Assembly (NCBI RefSeq): GCF_002934265.1
Contig: NZ_PTIX01000001.1
Span: 744,001-808,000 of the forward strand
DNA length: 64,000 nucleotides
Origin: Actinokineospora auranticolor
Lineage (GTDB): Bacteria > Actinomycetota > Actinomycetes > Mycobacteriales > Pseudonocardiaceae
Direction of reading: 5' to 3'
Both the position numbers and the translations under genes were made by a program. This document shows positions 17,248 to 26,651 of this stretch, piece by piece; the stretch's first letter is position 1, and each line of letters begins with the position of its first letter. A model generated the notes under the pieces. The model made no database searches. It had not been told where the DNA came from and saw nothing but the letters and a program-made list of their open reading frames with translations.

Positions 17248-17271
17248 CGGGTCTTTCGACGAAGGCCCGTC
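17246..17271 (+). terminator. Terminator after mptB
   Basis: Starts inside the mptB stop codon. A ten-base stem (GACGGGTCTT with AAGGCCCGTC, one G-T pair) with a six-base loop TCGACG. Confidence 0.6.
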
Positions 17272-17349
17272 CGGGGCTGATCGGTCCCGGACCGATCCGA
17301 CCGGTCGGTGGATTGTCGGCCCGCCCCGCGGCTGCCCAGAATGATCTCC

Positions 17350-17586
17350 ATGCTGAGACGCGCGGGAGTGGTGGCCGGTTTGGTCGGGATAGCCCTGTCG
17401 GTGCTGACGCCCGTGGCGTCAGCCGGTTTGACGCCCGGGTGGGTGGGCCCGTTCGCGGACAAGGAGTCCTGCGAAGGCCAGCGGGAGATCACCATGGAGT
17501 ACCACCCGGTCGGCTGGTGCCAGTACCGGGACGTCCCCGGCGACCACTCCGACGGCTGGTACTTCCGAGTCTGGACCAACGACTGA
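17350..17586 (+). CDS. Small secreted protein
   Basis: A 78-residue protein with a clear Sec signal peptide (MLRRAGVVAGLVGIALSVL, cleavage likely after ASA near residue 25) and a mature part of about 53 residues with Cys in KESCEG and GWCQYRD, which may pair, and several Trp/Tyr. I do not recognise a family beyond small actinobacterial secreted proteins. ATG 17350 fits the signal peptide best; ATG 17341 adds three residues. It is between two convergent/tail ends and seems monocistronic. Confidence 0.55.
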   Translation: MLRRAGVVAGLVGIALSVLTPVASAGLTPGWVGPFADKESCEGQREITMEYHPVGWCQYRDVPGDHSDGWYFRVWTND

Positions 17587-17631
17587 CCGGAGCGGGCGCG
17601 TCGGCTCACCGGTCGACGCGCCCCGTCGCGC

Positions 17632-19335
17632 TCACTCCCGGGGGTAGAGCTTGGTCACCTTGCCGTCGAGGGTCGCGGACAGGTAGCCGGAGCCGTACTC
17701 GTCGTTGACGTAGAGCCGCAGGGACGGGGTGCCGTCGATGATGTCCGAGTCGACGATGATGTAGCGCATCTCCGGCTTCGGGACGTTGAGGTCCTTGTTC
17801 GCGCGCTCCCACAGCGCGGGCAGCGCGTCCCAGTTGACCTTGTTCAGGTCGATCAGGACCTGGTCGGCGTCCACGCCGTCGGCGCCGCGGCGGGTCGCGA
17901 CGCCGTTGCGGTACTCGAACTTGTCGAAGCCGTTCTTGACCGCGGTGGTCGGGGCGGTGGCCATGGCGTACTCGCCGTAGATCGTCAGCTCCGCGACCTT
18001 GCTGCCGTGCATCACCTCGGTCAGCGCGCCGACCACCGAGCGCGCGCCCGCCGGGGTGAGCAGGTCCTTCTCCGCCTTCGGCGCGGTGGTCGTGGTCGTC
18101 GGCTCATCGGTGGGCTCTTCGCCGCCCGCCTCGCTGACCTTGGTGACCTTGGGCTGGGCCCCGGTGGCCTTCGGCTGGGAGGCCGACGGCGTGTCCGGGT
18201 CGCCCGACCCGGGGCTCGCTTGGTCGTCCTTGTTGTTCAGCACGGTGATGAGCACGATCGCGACCGTGAAGGCCACCGCGACCGCGGCTACCGCGGACCA
18301 CATGGGCGTGGCGCGCTTGCGCGGGGGAGCCATCGGCAGCGGCCGGGACCCCGAGTCGGACGGCTTGTGCACCGGGTGCTGCTGCTGCCAGCCCGGCTGC
18401 TGGTAGCCCGGCTGGGCCGGGAAGCCGCCGGTCGGGGTCGGCTGCGCGGGGAAGGCGGGCCCGGCCGGGGTGGGCGGGCCGAGGTACGGCACGGCGCCGT
18501 GCTCGGCGGCCGCGAGCATCCGGTCCAGCACCTCGCCGGACGGCCGCGCGTTCGGGTCGGAGATGAGGACCGCGGCGAGGGCCGCGCCGAGCGCGGGACC
18601 GGCCCGCCGCGCAGGCGGGACCTGGTCGGTCATCACGGCGGCGAGGGTGGCCATGGTGGTCGCGCGGCGCAGCGGGTGGTAGCCCTCGACGGCCACGTAC
18701 AGCAGCATCGCCAGCGACCAGAAGTCCGACGCGGTCTTGGTCTCGTCGCCGAGCAGCCGCTCCGGGGCGATGTACTCCGGTGAGCCGATCACCTCGCCGG
18801 TCGCGGTGAGCTGGCCGTGGTCGTGCAGGTTGGCGATGCCGAAGTCGGTGAGCACGGCGCTGCCGTCGAGGCGCAGCAGGACGTTGCCGGGCTTGACGTC
18901 GCGGTGCATCACCCCGGCCGCGTGCGCGGCGCGCAGGGCGCCCAGGACGCCGCGGCCGATGTGGGCCGCCTCGGGCGGGGTGAGCGGTCCCTCGGCCAGC
19001 CGGGCGTCCAGCGAGGTGCCGCGGACCAGCTCCATGACGATCCACGGGTACTTCGAGTCCGCGGACTCGATGATCTGGTAGATCGACACGACGTTCGGGT
19101 GCTGCAGCCGGGCGAGCGCGCGCGACTCGCGCAGCACCCGCTGCCGCTGCTGCTCGGCCAGCGTCGGGTTGTTCTCGTGCAGCGCGTCGCTCGGCCGCAC
19201 CTCCTTGATCGCGACCTCGCGGTGCAGGCCGAGGTCACGGGCCCGCCACACGGTGCCCATACCGCCGCTGCCCAGCCGCCCCAGCAGCTCGAACCGGCCG
19301 TCGATCACGCGCCCGGGTTGTTCACGCTCCGACAC
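17632..19335 (-). CDS. Receptor-type Ser/Thr protein kinase (PknB-like, no PASTA)
   Basis: About 567 residues from GTG 19333-19335. The kinase domain (residues 12-275) has LGSGGMGTVW, catalytic Lys44 in VAIKEVR, HRDVKPGN, DFGIA and GSPEYIAPER. A Pro/Gln-rich juxtamembrane linker (residues 295-355) leads to one membrane helix (MWSAVAAVAVAFTVAIVLITVL). The outside part (about 200 residues) starts with a Thr/Pro-rich stalk and ends in a small domain with TPAGARSVVGALTEVMHGSKV and PEMRYIIVDSDIIDGTPSLRLYV; it has no PASTA repeats and I do not recognise it as a named sensor fold. Transcribed alone; upstream is a secreted protein gene in the opposite direction. Confidence 0.88.
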   Translation of the reverse strand: MSEREQPGRVIDGRFELLGRLGSGGMGTVWRARDLGLHREVAIKEVRPSDALHENNPTLAEQQRQRVLRESRALARLQHPNVVSIYQIIESADSKYPWIVMELVRGTSLDARLAEGPLTPPEAAHIGRGVLGALRAAHAAGVMHRDVKPGNVLLRLDGSAVLTDFGIANLHDHGQLTATGEVIGSPEYIAPERLLGDETKTASDFWSLAMLLYVAVEGYHPLRRATTMATLAAVMTDQVPPARRAGPALGAALAAVLISDPNARPSGEVLDRMLAAAEHGAVPYLGPPTPAGPAFPAQPTPTGGFPAQPGYQQPGWQQQHPVHKPSDSGSRPLPMAPPRKRATPMWSAVAAVAVAFTVAIVLITVLNNKDDQASPGSGDPDTPSASQPKATGAQPKVTKVSEAGGEEPTDEPTTTTTAPKAEKDLLTPAGARSVVGALTEVMHGSKVAELTIYGEYAMATAPTTAVKNGFDKFEYRNGVATRRGADGVDADQVLIDLNKVNWDALPALWERANKDLNVPKPEMRYIIVDSDIIDGTPSLRLYVNDEYGSGYLSATLDGKVTKLYPRE

Positions 19336-19564
19336 CGCGCACACGCTAGCAACCGCCCCCGGGGGCCCGATCGGCCGCCGGGTCGCTCGTTCGCACTGGT
19401 GAACGCCGTGGTCGACGGTGGGTCGCGGACCGACCACACGGCGCAACCGGACGGCGCCGGATGTCCCAGCCCGACCGATCCCCGCCCGTAGGCGGTACGC
19501 GGTCCGCGCCCGGTCGGCGAGGATCCAGATGTCCGCAGTGGACGGCCCGAGGGGAGACAGAACG

Positions 19565-19870
19565 ATGAGACGAACCCTGACCGCGGTGGCCCTGGCAGCG
19601 GTGGGCGCGGCCTGCCTGACCGCTCCCGCGCAGGCGAGCCCCTCGGCGTGCCGGTGGACGTGGGTGTACCAGGTGAGCGACCCCGCCGGGGCGGACACGT
19701 ACTCGCGCAGCGGTCAGCTGGTCGACCACGCGAAGCAGTACGACCTGATCAACGTGACCGAGCGGGGGACGCGGTACTTCGGCACCAACATCGGCACGGA
19801 CGTGTGGGGCGGCATCGACCCGGTCCACCTGACCTTCACCGGTCAGAGCGGCTGTTTCCCCCTGGGGTGA
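19565..19870 (+). CDS. Small secreted protein
   Basis: A 101-residue protein with a Sec signal peptide (MRRTLTAVALAAVGAACLTA, cleavage after AQA) and a short mature domain with two Cys (SACRWTW and SGCFP) that could form one disulfide. The ATG at 19565 follows GGGGAGACAGA. I do not recognise the family. Its stop is 74 bases from the next gene on the same strand. Confidence 0.6.
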   Translation: MRRTLTAVALAAVGAACLTAPAQASPSACRWTWVYQVSDPAGADTYSRSGQLVDHAKQYDLINVTERGTRYFGTNIGTDVWGGIDPVHLTFTGQSGCFPLG

Positions 19871-19944
19871 AACACCTGGACCTCCAGTTAGGTGGAGAGG
19901 TTAGCGTCGGTCGCGGGAGGAAGACAGACCACTGGAGGGATCCC

Positions 19945-20331
19945 ATGACCGTCGAGCTCAACCACACGATCGTGCAAGCGTCCGACGACCTGGCCTCGGC
20001 CCGGTTCCTGACCGAGCTGCTGGACCTGCCGGAGCCGACCCCGTTCGGCCCGTTCCAGGTTGTCGCCCTGTCCAACTCCGCCTCGCTCGACTACCTGCGC
20101 GTGGACGGCCCGATCACCGGCCAGCACTACGCCTTCAAGATCAGCGAGACGGAGTTCGACGCGGTCTACGCCAAGGTCCTCGACCGCGGCATCACCTACT
20201 GGGCGGACCCGTTCCACGAGCGCCCCAACCAGATCAACACCCGCGACCACGGCCGCGGCTTCTACTTCGAGGACCCCAACGGCCACAACCTCGAAGTCCT
20301 GACCGAGTCCTACGCCGAGTACGCGGAGTAG
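19945..20331 (+). CDS. Single-domain VOC family protein
   Basis: A 128-residue cytosolic protein from ATG 19945 with GGAGG upstream. It has the VOC pattern: MTVELNHTIVQASDDLASARF, LDLPEPTPFGPFQVVALS, then a conserved ending DHGRGFYFEDPNGHNLEVLT. The metal-ligand positions (His in ELNHTI, Glu in NLEVLT) are present, so a metal-dependent dioxygenase, lyase or thiol transferase is possible. The substrate is unknown. A strong hairpin follows the stop. Confidence 0.82.
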   Translation: MTVELNHTIVQASDDLASARFLTELLDLPEPTPFGPFQVVALSNSASLDYLRVDGPITGQHYAFKISETEFDAVYAKVLDRGITYWADPFHERPNQINTRDHGRGFYFEDPNGHNLEVLTESYAEYAE

Positions 20332-20351
20332 ACCGTTCGATCTGACGCGGG

Positions 20352-20383
20352 GGAGGGGCGGGTCCACCAGGGTCCGCCCCTCC
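20352..20383 (+). terminator. Terminator after the VOC gene
   Basis: A perfect ten-base stem GGAGGGGCGG / CCGCCCCTCC with a 12-base loop begins 21 bases after the VOC stop codon. Confidence 0.7.
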
Positions 20384-20600
20384 AGCGCGTCCGGGCGCCG
20401 AGCGCTCTGGTCGATGTGCTGGGTTCTTGATCACCCCTTCGGAGTCTGTGGAAGCACCCGGACAACCAGCGTGATTCCCCCGATCGTCACCCCGCGCTGT
20501 TGGTCGACCTGATGGTGTTTGGGGTGGTCAAGCCATGCCTGGCGACCCCTCGCGTACGAAGCATCTATTCCGCACCACATGCCCGCGAAGCACCGCGTAA

Positions 20601-20894
20601 TGGCGGTTACCGGGTTTTCCGGTCAAGCTCAGTTGCACGCCGTCGCGACGGTGTCAAGTTCCTTGGCGGCCCGGCAACTCGCGGACGTGCGCGACCTGTG
20701 CGGAATTCCTCTGCGACGACTGCTATCCCCCAAGTATCACCCCGAGGACCGCGGGCATCCTGCTGTTCGAGGACCACGACCACCTCGGACTGCTCCAAAG
20801 CGGCGAAGTTGCTCCTGCGGGAACGCTCGCCTCGGTCTTCGACCCGTTCTACCCGGATCGTGAGAGGGATCCAGACCGAGGATTCCGCCGCTGA
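20601..20894 (+). other. Open stretch without start codon, with two CxxC pairs
   Basis: The 654-base gap 20332-20985 holds no gene I can support. One frame is open from 20601 (just after TAA at 20598) to TGA at 20892 and encodes TCATCAEFLCDDC, then GILLFEDHDHLGLLQSGEV and DPFYPDRERD. This looks more like protein than chance and the two CxxC pairs resemble a zinc ribbon, but there is no ATG, GTG or TTG start. It may be the 3' relic of a lost gene, or chance. Confidence 0.25.
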
Positions 20895-20985
20895 GCCTTG
20901 ATGGCTTCTCGTCGTGCCGGGGACCGAATGACGCACTCCGGCATCAGGCCTGAGAGTTGCGACCACCCGATCCCCGGAAGATCGG

Positions 20986-23796
20986 TCAGGTGATGATCTC
21001 CAGGACCGGTCGGTTCGCGGTTGCCTCGCGGCTGTCGAGTTGGACGCCGAACGGGCCGCCCGACAAGCCCAGGTGCAGGACGCCCGGGTTGGTGCTCAGC
21101 GCCGCCGTCACGTCCAGGCCGATCCAGTCCGCGGCGCGGCTGATGCGGGCCGTCGACAGGGCCGGGCCGAGGGTGGGTTGGTTGTTCCAGGTCACCCCCG
21201 TCTCCGTCCACGTCCCGGTCAGCCGGTGCGCCGTGACCGTGGAGTGCAGGTTCTCGCCGTCGCTGACTTTGCCGTGCAGCCACAGCACCGCGCGTCGGGG
21301 GGCGGTGGGGAGGGTCAGGTCGAAGCGGAGGAACGCGCGGCGGTTGAAGTTGGTGGAGGCGGTTTTCACGAGGAGGGGGGCGGTGCCGTAGTTCTGGGTC
21401 GGGGAGCCGTCGCGGACGTGGGAGTCGGCGGCGGCTTGAACGGTCGAGGCGGTGGCCGGGGTGATGGTCGGGCCGGTGCCGAGGCGGACGACGCGGCTGG
21501 CGCCTAGGGTGCCGCCGACCTCGACCAGGAGCTTGGTGGTCGGCGAGGTCCGCAGCACGGTCACCCCTGGGTCGGCCGAAGCCGTGGTGAAACCGGTGTC
21601 CGGGAGGGTGATCGTCACGGTGGGGGAGGTGCGGGACGGGTCGGCGACGGCCACCGACAGCGCCGAACCGTCCTGCCGGGCCAGCACCGAGCACGGGGCG
21701 TCCGCCGTGATCGAGCCGCACGCGCCCGCCGCGAAGAAGTTCGCGGCCCGCACGGATCCGGCGGTGATGCCTTGGACGGACGAAGTGTTGGCCACGACCG
21801 TCACACCGGGCGAGGCGCTGCGTGCGGCGGTGGTCACCGCAGTAGCGCCGGGGAGCAGCAAGTAGGCGTAGGAAGCGTTGGTCGGGTTGGTGCCGTGGTC
21901 GTAGTACAGCCCGAGGTAACGCCGAGTGATCGAACCGCTCGAACCGCCGCTATCGATGTCGTGCCAGGAACCCGTGCGCGCGGCCCGATCCGCCGTCACC
22001 GTCGCGCCGCCCAGGAACACGTACCCGCCGAACCCCGCGATGGATGCCCACTGCGCCCCGGTGAACTGCTGGTTCCACGGCAACGACGTCGGCTGCGCCA
22101 CCCCGTTCACCACCAGCGCGTGCGTCCCCGCGGCCCCGAGATTCCGATTGTCCACCACGGACTCCACGACCGCCCCGTCCGTCGCGGTGATCCCCGCCCC
22201 AAGGCACACCACGGCATCATCCAGCGGAAACCACGACTTGCGACCGGTAAGCGTCGACTCCAACCCCGTGACATGCTGCCCAACCGCCGAAACCACACCA
22301 TCCGACGCCCCACCGGCCCAGACGTTCGTCGGCGGCGTCTTGTTCCACGTACCCCCCGCCTCATCCGCCAGCGGTTTGCGCGACGCCGTCACCCCCGGCA
22401 GCCGGTACGGGTCGACCGTCGGCCAGAACGCGTCGGAGTACTGGCCAAGGCCGTAATCCTGCCCCCACCAGTACGTCATCCCACTACCGGTGTGCCACCC
22501 GCGCAGGTTCTCGCCGTTCCCGGTCTCGTAGAAAGTCGTGCGCGCGGAGTGCATCGACACCGCGAACGCCCACTGTGGACGGTGGTGCACTGCCCGGTCC
22601 ATCGACCCGAAAACCCGACTCGACGACGGCGACGCGCCGGTGGGTACGCTCCCGTCCGCCAGCAACCCCACCGCCCGCGCCAGGTCCGGCACCGGCATGT
22701 GGTCCAGGTACGGCGCGTACGTCTCCCGCGTGATCCACCCCTTCACCAGGCTCCGCCACCGGCCCGCCTCGGCCACCGTGGCCAGCCCGGTCGTCGCCAG
22801 CAGCAGCGTCGACGCCATGACGTTGTGCCCGCGCTTGTGGTCGTCCTGGTCCTGCCGCGCGATGCCCCGCCCGGACACCGAGTCGACCATCAGTCCATTG
22901 TGGATGAACGGCGCGAACGACGACTCGACGGAGTCGAACAGCACCTGCCGGTTGGGGTCGGTCACCGCCCAGGTCGTGCTCCCGAGCAGGGACATGACCT
23001 TGGTGAGGCCGCCGAGCAGGACGGCGCCGTAGCCGCCCGCGTAGGGGACGCGGTCGTGCTGGATGAACGACCCGTCGGCGTGGAAGCCGTCCCCGAGCAG
23101 CACCGTCGGGAACACGGGGGACAGGCCGTCGCGGGCGGCGGCGATGCTCGTCGGGTCCTGGCCGAGCACGCCGCGCAGCGCGATCACCTGGCACAGGTCG
23201 ACCCGGTTCGCGCCCGTGCTGTTCTCCTCGTAGGCCGACAGCAGCGACACGGGCACGTGGTGGTCCACCGCCGCGAGGGTGTCCGCCAGCTCGGCGGCGG
23301 GGACGGACAGCAGGCAGCAGATGTCGAGCAGCCGCTGCGGCGCGCCGATCCGCCAGTCCCACCAGTTGCCGGGTTCGCCCCCGGTGGCGGTGTAGGCGTT
23401 GTCGAGCATCCACCGCAGCCCGTCCACGACCGCGGTGGCCGTGGTGGCGGAGCCGGTGTGACCGGTCCCCGGCTGGGCCCAGGCCAGCGCTATGGTGCGC
23501 AGGCGGGTGCAGCAGGTGGTGATGTTCGCGGACTTCGCGCCGATGGGCAGGTCGGCCCACAGCGCGGCACCGCCGGGGGTCATGTCGTCGAGGTACCCGG
23601 TCGCCGAGTCGCCGACGTCGGCCAACGCGCTCGTGAACGGCTCGACGCGCGGGTCGAAACCCACCCCCGTGAGCAGGTCGCGCCACCGCGACCGCATGAT
23701 CTCGTACGGCGTCACGGCGAACGCGGGCACGTCAAGCCCCAGCGTGATCGCCGCGATCGAACCCACCACCAGGAACCCACGCCGAGACACCGTCAC
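20986..23796 (-). CDS. Secreted polysaccharide lyase family 8 with C-terminal DNRLRE-type domain
   Basis: A 936-residue exported enzyme. It begins with a twin-arginine signal (SRRGFLVVGSIAAITLGL). Residues about 35-370 form the alpha/alpha toroid of family 8 lyases, with the aromatic patch NWWDWRIGAPQRLLD and the catalytic region GFHADGSFIQHDRVPYAGGYG (His and Tyr expected to act). The beta-sandwich part follows (HTGSGMTYWWGQDYG). Family 8 enzymes cleave hyaluronate, chondroitin or xanthan by beta-elimination. From about residue 770 there is an added domain (DSHVRDGSPTQNYGTAPLLV ... RRAFLRFDL ... TGTWTETGVTWNNQP) of the DNRLRE kind, a likely wall- or sugar-binding module. Which polymer is cut cannot be said. 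It is monocistronic. Confidence 0.88.
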   Translation of the reverse strand: MTVSRRGFLVVGSIAAITLGLDVPAFAVTPYEIMRSRWRDLLTGVGFDPRVEPFTSALADVGDSATGYLDDMTPGGAALWADLPIGAKSANITTCCTRLRTIALAWAQPGTGHTGSATTATAVVDGLRWMLDNAYTATGGEPGNWWDWRIGAPQRLLDICCLLSVPAAELADTLAAVDHHVPVSLLSAYEENSTGANRVDLCQVIALRGVLGQDPTSIAAARDGLSPVFPTVLLGDGFHADGSFIQHDRVPYAGGYGAVLLGGLTKVMSLLGSTTWAVTDPNRQVLFDSVESSFAPFIHNGLMVDSVSGRGIARQDQDDHKRGHNVMASTLLLATTGLATVAEAGRWRSLVKGWITRETYAPYLDHMPVPDLARAVGLLADGSVPTGASPSSSRVFGSMDRAVHHRPQWAFAVSMHSARTTFYETGNGENLRGWHTGSGMTYWWGQDYGLGQYSDAFWPTVDPYRLPGVTASRKPLADEAGGTWNKTPPTNVWAGGASDGVVSAVGQHVTGLESTLTGRKSWFPLDDAVVCLGAGITATDGAVVESVVDNRNLGAAGTHALVVNGVAQPTSLPWNQQFTGAQWASIAGFGGYVFLGGATVTADRAARTGSWHDIDSGGSSGSITRRYLGLYYDHGTNPTNASYAYLLLPGATAVTTAARSASPGVTVVANTSSVQGITAGSVRAANFFAAGACGSITADAPCSVLARQDGSALSVAVADPSRTSPTVTITLPDTGFTTASADPGVTVLRTSPTTKLLVEVGGTLGASRVVRLGTGPTITPATASTVQAAADSHVRDGSPTQNYGTAPLLVKTASTNFNRRAFLRFDLTLPTAPRRAVLWLHGKVSDGENLHSTVTAHRLTGTWTETGVTWNNQPTLGPALSTARISRAADWIGLDVTAALSTNPGVLHLGLSGGPFGVQLDSREATANRPVLEIIT

Positions 23797-23861
23797 GCGC
23801 TTCTCCTCCCAGGTTGATCACCGCCGTCTACACGGCCCGCCGCCCCCGGGGGTTGCCCGCG

Positions 23862-24596
23862 TCAGCCGCGCGCCACGACCAACCGGAAACCCGCGTCCCA
23901 TTCATCCAGTTCGAGCAGATCCCGGTGGCGTTCCCGCCAGCGCCCGGTATCGAGGTCGTCGCGCAGGCGGCGCACGCCCCGCTCGACGGCGTCGGGGTCG
24001 GCCAGCGAGAGGGCCGACGTGGCGCGGCGGACCCCTGGGTCGAGGTAGGCGTCGGGGCGCCGCCAATAGGCGGGGAACACGCCGTCGGTGAAGTCCCAGG
24101 GCAGGGGCAGCGGGATGACCTCGTCGGTGCCGAGTTCCCGGGCGATGTCGGTGGCGGAGGGCCTGCCGCGCTCCAGGTCGCCGATCTCGGGCACGTACTC
24201 GCGGACGAACCAGAAGTCCGCGTGGTGGGCCGTCTCGTAGGCGAGGAGGACCTGGCGGGGCGCCACCCGGCGGAGTTCGGCGAGCCCGGCCCGCCAGTCG
24301 GTCCAGTGGTGCGCGGTGAGCACCCCCAGCACCGCGTCGACCGCCCCGTCCCGCAACGGCAGCGCCTCGGCCACCGCCCGCACCACCGGCCCCGGCGGCC
24401 GCTGCCGAACCATCTCACCGGACGGCTCGATGGCGATCACCAGCCGGTCATCCGGCTCGTAGGACCCCGCACCGGCGCCGACGTTGGCCACGGTCCGCGC
24501 GTCCCCGAGGGCGGCGAGGATCGGCGCCATCCAGCGCGGATCCGTCCGCCGCCCCGACGAGTACCCGGTACCGATGCGGTCGTAGAGCGCTGCCAC
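23862..24596 (-). CDS. Class I SAM-dependent methyltransferase
   Basis: A 244-residue protein. The start GTG 24594-24596 is set by GGGAGG seven bases upstream; the frame is open further but not coding. Motif I is VANVGAGAGSYEPDD, followed by VIAIEPSGEMVRQRPPG, a typical strand-2 acidic residue and product-binding region; AEALPLRDGAVDAVLGVLTAHHW is motif II. The C-terminal part (FWFVREYVPEIGDLERGRPS, WDFTDGVFPAYWRRPDAYLD) matches a common actinobacterial UbiE/Tam-like family. The substrate is unknown. Confidence 0.82.
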   Translation of the reverse strand: MAALYDRIGTGYSSGRRTDPRWMAPILAALGDARTVANVGAGAGSYEPDDRLVIAIEPSGEMVRQRPPGPVVRAVAEALPLRDGAVDAVLGVLTAHHWTDWRAGLAELRRVAPRQVLLAYETAHHADFWFVREYVPEIGDLERGRPSATDIARELGTDEVIPLPLPWDFTDGVFPAYWRRPDAYLDPGVRRATSALSLADPDAVERGVRRLRDDLDTGRWRERHRDLLELDEWDAGFRLVVARG

Positions 24597-24781
24597 CCTT
24601 GCCTCCCGGTGATCGACTCCCCCGAGCGTAGCGACCGGTACGAGCGGTCCACTGAGGATTGTCGGCCCCACCCCCCTAGCCCGCTTACCCGACGGCGACC
24701 TGTTCCCGTTGTACCTGGCCGAATGGGAGCACACCTCGCCGGACCTGGCCGAGTTCGACCGGAACACGGGGTCGTACCAGT

Positions 24782-24853
24782 GGCTACGCGGTCTGGATCG
24801 GCCGCGACGCGGACGGTGGCGTCGTCGACTTCACCATCGACTTCGGCGTGGTC
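24782..24853 (+). pseudogene. Fragment of a DUF4241-like gene
   Basis: Frame +2 of this short stretch reads SGYAVWIGRDADGGVVDF and on to TIDFGVV. This looks like the C-terminal end of DUF4241-type proteins. It lacks the rest of the gene and runs straight into a truncated metallo-beta-lactamase-fold gene in another frame, so it is a deletion junction relic. The upstream 100 bases (LFPLYLAEWEHTSPDLAEFD in a neighbouring frame) may also be a relic. Confidence 0.35.
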
Positions 24854-25332
24854 AAGCGGCCACCGACGTGCGCGCCTGGCACGGGGCGACCGTGTACGCG
24901 GGCGACGCCGACGTCGTGCGCGGCACCGCGGCACCCGGCATCCCGCGTCTGGCGGACTGGGAGGTGGAGATCTTCGCGCAGGTCATCCCGCACGTGCCGC
25001 CCGCTCCCGTGTGCGCGGTCGACGTCGAGCTGACCGGCGGCGAAGTGCTCGACTTCGGCGACCGCGCCCGGGTCATCGCCGTTCCCGGCCACACCGAGGG
25101 CAGCGTCGCGGTCTTCCTGCCCGAGCACGGTGTCCTGTTCACCGGCGACACCATCGCCCAGTCCCAGGACGAGGTGATCCTCGGCGTCTTCAACGTCGAC
25201 CCCGAGCGGGCCGCGCGGTCGCTGCGCACCCAGGCCGACCTCGAACCCGCGGTCCTCTGCTTCGGCCACGGCCCGCCGGTCACCGAACACGCCGCCCGAC
25301 GCCTCCGCGACCTAGTCGAGCGGATGGAGTAG
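24850..25332 (+). pseudogene. Truncated metallo-beta-lactamase-fold hydrolase (C-terminal part)
   Basis: From 24850 the frame gives GQAATDVRAWHGATVYAG, then VIAVPGHTEGSVAVFLPEHG, LFTGDTIA and LCFGHGPPV. These are the later metal-ligand motifs of the MBL fold (His in PGHTEGS, Asp in TGDT, His in FGHG). The first half of the fold, with the HxHxDH motif that should stand just before GQAA, is missing; instead a different gene relic is joined there. The product cannot bind both zinc ions. Its end overlaps the 3' end of the convergent P450 gene by 21 bases. Probably a deletion product. Confidence 0.75.
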
Positions 25333-26592
25333 CAGCGGCAGGCCGTCAGCAGGCGCGGGCAGGGAGGTGAAGCGCCAGGGAGCGTCGTAGGTGCTCGGGT
25401 ACGACCACTTGAACCGCTCCAGCAGCGCCGCCACGACCAAGGCGACCTTGCGCATCCCCAGGTGTTCCCCGACGCACTTGTGGTGGCCGAAGCCGAACGG
25501 GAGCCACGCCAGCCGGTGGGGGAGCGGGGTGGCCATGCGGGTCGGGTCGAAGTCGTGCGGGTCCGGCCACAGGTCCGGCAGCAGTTGGGTCGCCCCCGTG
25601 CACACCGACACCAGCTGGCCCGCCGGGATGTGGTGGCCCAACACCGAGGTGTCCCGGGTCGTGACCCGCATCGCGATGGGGGACGGGGAGACGAGCCGGA
25701 TGCTCTCGCGGATGGCGTGGTCGAGGGTCACCCCGTCGGCCCGGGCCTCGTCCTGCCAGACCGGGTGCTTCCCCAGGAAGTACACCGCGGCGATGGTGGC
25801 GGCCGTCGTGGTGTCGTGCGAGGCGATGAGGGTGAACAGCAGGTGTTCCGCTGCCTGGCGCGGGGTGAGGCCGTCGACGCGGGAGAGGGTCGAGAGGAAA
25901 TCCGTGCCCTCGCGGGGGTGGCGCAGGGCGGCGGTCAGGTAGGTCAGCAGGCGGTCGCGCGCCCGGTGGGCACGCTGCCACGCGGTACCGGGAACACGGA
26001 CCCGCAGCAGCGCGGTCTCGGCGCGCACGCAGGTCTCGACCGCGCGCATGATGTGCTCGGCTCGATCCGACGGCAGGCCCAGGAACGCGCGCGTGGTGAC
26101 GCGGGACGACAACGCGCGCAGTGCCGGGACAGCGGCGAACGTCCGCGCCACCGGCCACCGGGACAGCTCCGCGTCGATGTCCGAGGACATCGCGGCCAGG
26201 TAGCCCGCCATCGACTCCGCGGAGTACGCCGCCGACAGCAGCCGACGGGCACGGAGGTGCTCCGGCGCGTCCAGGGCCAGCAGTCCGCCGTCGAACCACG
26301 GCCCGATGGTGTCCGGCCAGCCCGTGCGGAACGCCTTGTCCTGGTTGGTGAGCACGACCCGGCACGCCTCCGGACCGGTGACCGCCACGATCCGCCGACC
26401 GAACGCGCGCCACCACGACACGGGGCCGAACCGCCGGTACAGCGCCAGTTGGCACGCCGGGCCGTCCCGGACCGTCTGCACCGCCAACCCCAGCACCGGC
26501 GGACCCGGATCACCCAGCACCGGCCGCAGCCCGGCGGGCGCGGGCGCCAACTCGGCGACCCGCTCGGACATCCGCTCCACCAGCCAGTCCAT
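25312..26592 (-). CDS. Cytochrome P450
   Basis: A 426-residue soluble bacterial P450. Visible motifs: I-helix [13 protein letters not shown] (acid-alcohol pair replaced by D-T context), K-helix ExxR as ESIR, the DFDPTRM meander segment, and the heme loop [14 protein letters not shown] with the thiolate Cys at about residue 373. It hydroxylates or otherwise oxidises an organic substrate and needs ferredoxin partners, which are not encoded here. It is divergent from the PKS-NRPS gene with only about 60 bases between starts, so a shared control region and a tailoring role in the cluster are likely. ATG 26590-26592 or GTG 26593-26595 may be the start. Confidence 0.88.
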   Translation of the reverse strand: MDWLVERMSERVAELAPAPAGLRPVLGDPGPPVLGLAVQTVRDGPACQLALYRRFGPVSWWRAFGRRIVAVTGPEACRVVLTNQDKAFRTGWPDTIGPWFDGGLLALDAPEHLRARRLLSAAYSAESMAGYLAAMSSDIDAELSRWPVARTFAAVPALRALSSRVTTRAFLGLPSDRAEHIMRAVETCVRAETALLRVRVPGTAWQRAHRARDRLLTYLTAALRHPREGTDFLSTLSRVDGLTPRQAAEHLLFTLIASHDTTTAATIAAVYFLGKHPVWQDEARADGVTLDHAIRESIRLVSPSPIAMRVTTRDTSVLGHHIPAGQLVSVCTGATQLLPDLWPDPHDFDPTRMATPLPHRLAWLPFGFGHHKCVGEHLGMRKVALVVAALLERFKWSYPSTYDAPWRFTSLPAPADGLPLLLHPLD

Positions 26593-26651
26593 CACGCCCC
26601 CGGACGCTACGACCCACCGGTTACGCGACTCGCCGAACTATCCGCATAACC

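Noticed and set aside
14898..17708. 897-codon frame overlapping the mannosyltransferase
   Set aside because: Shadow of the membrane protein in the true frame; no hydrophobic segments or motifs of its own.
20352..20383. Riboswitch upstream of the polysaccharide lyase region
   Set aside because: The only structure is a simple perfect hairpin right after the VOC stop codon, best read as a terminator.
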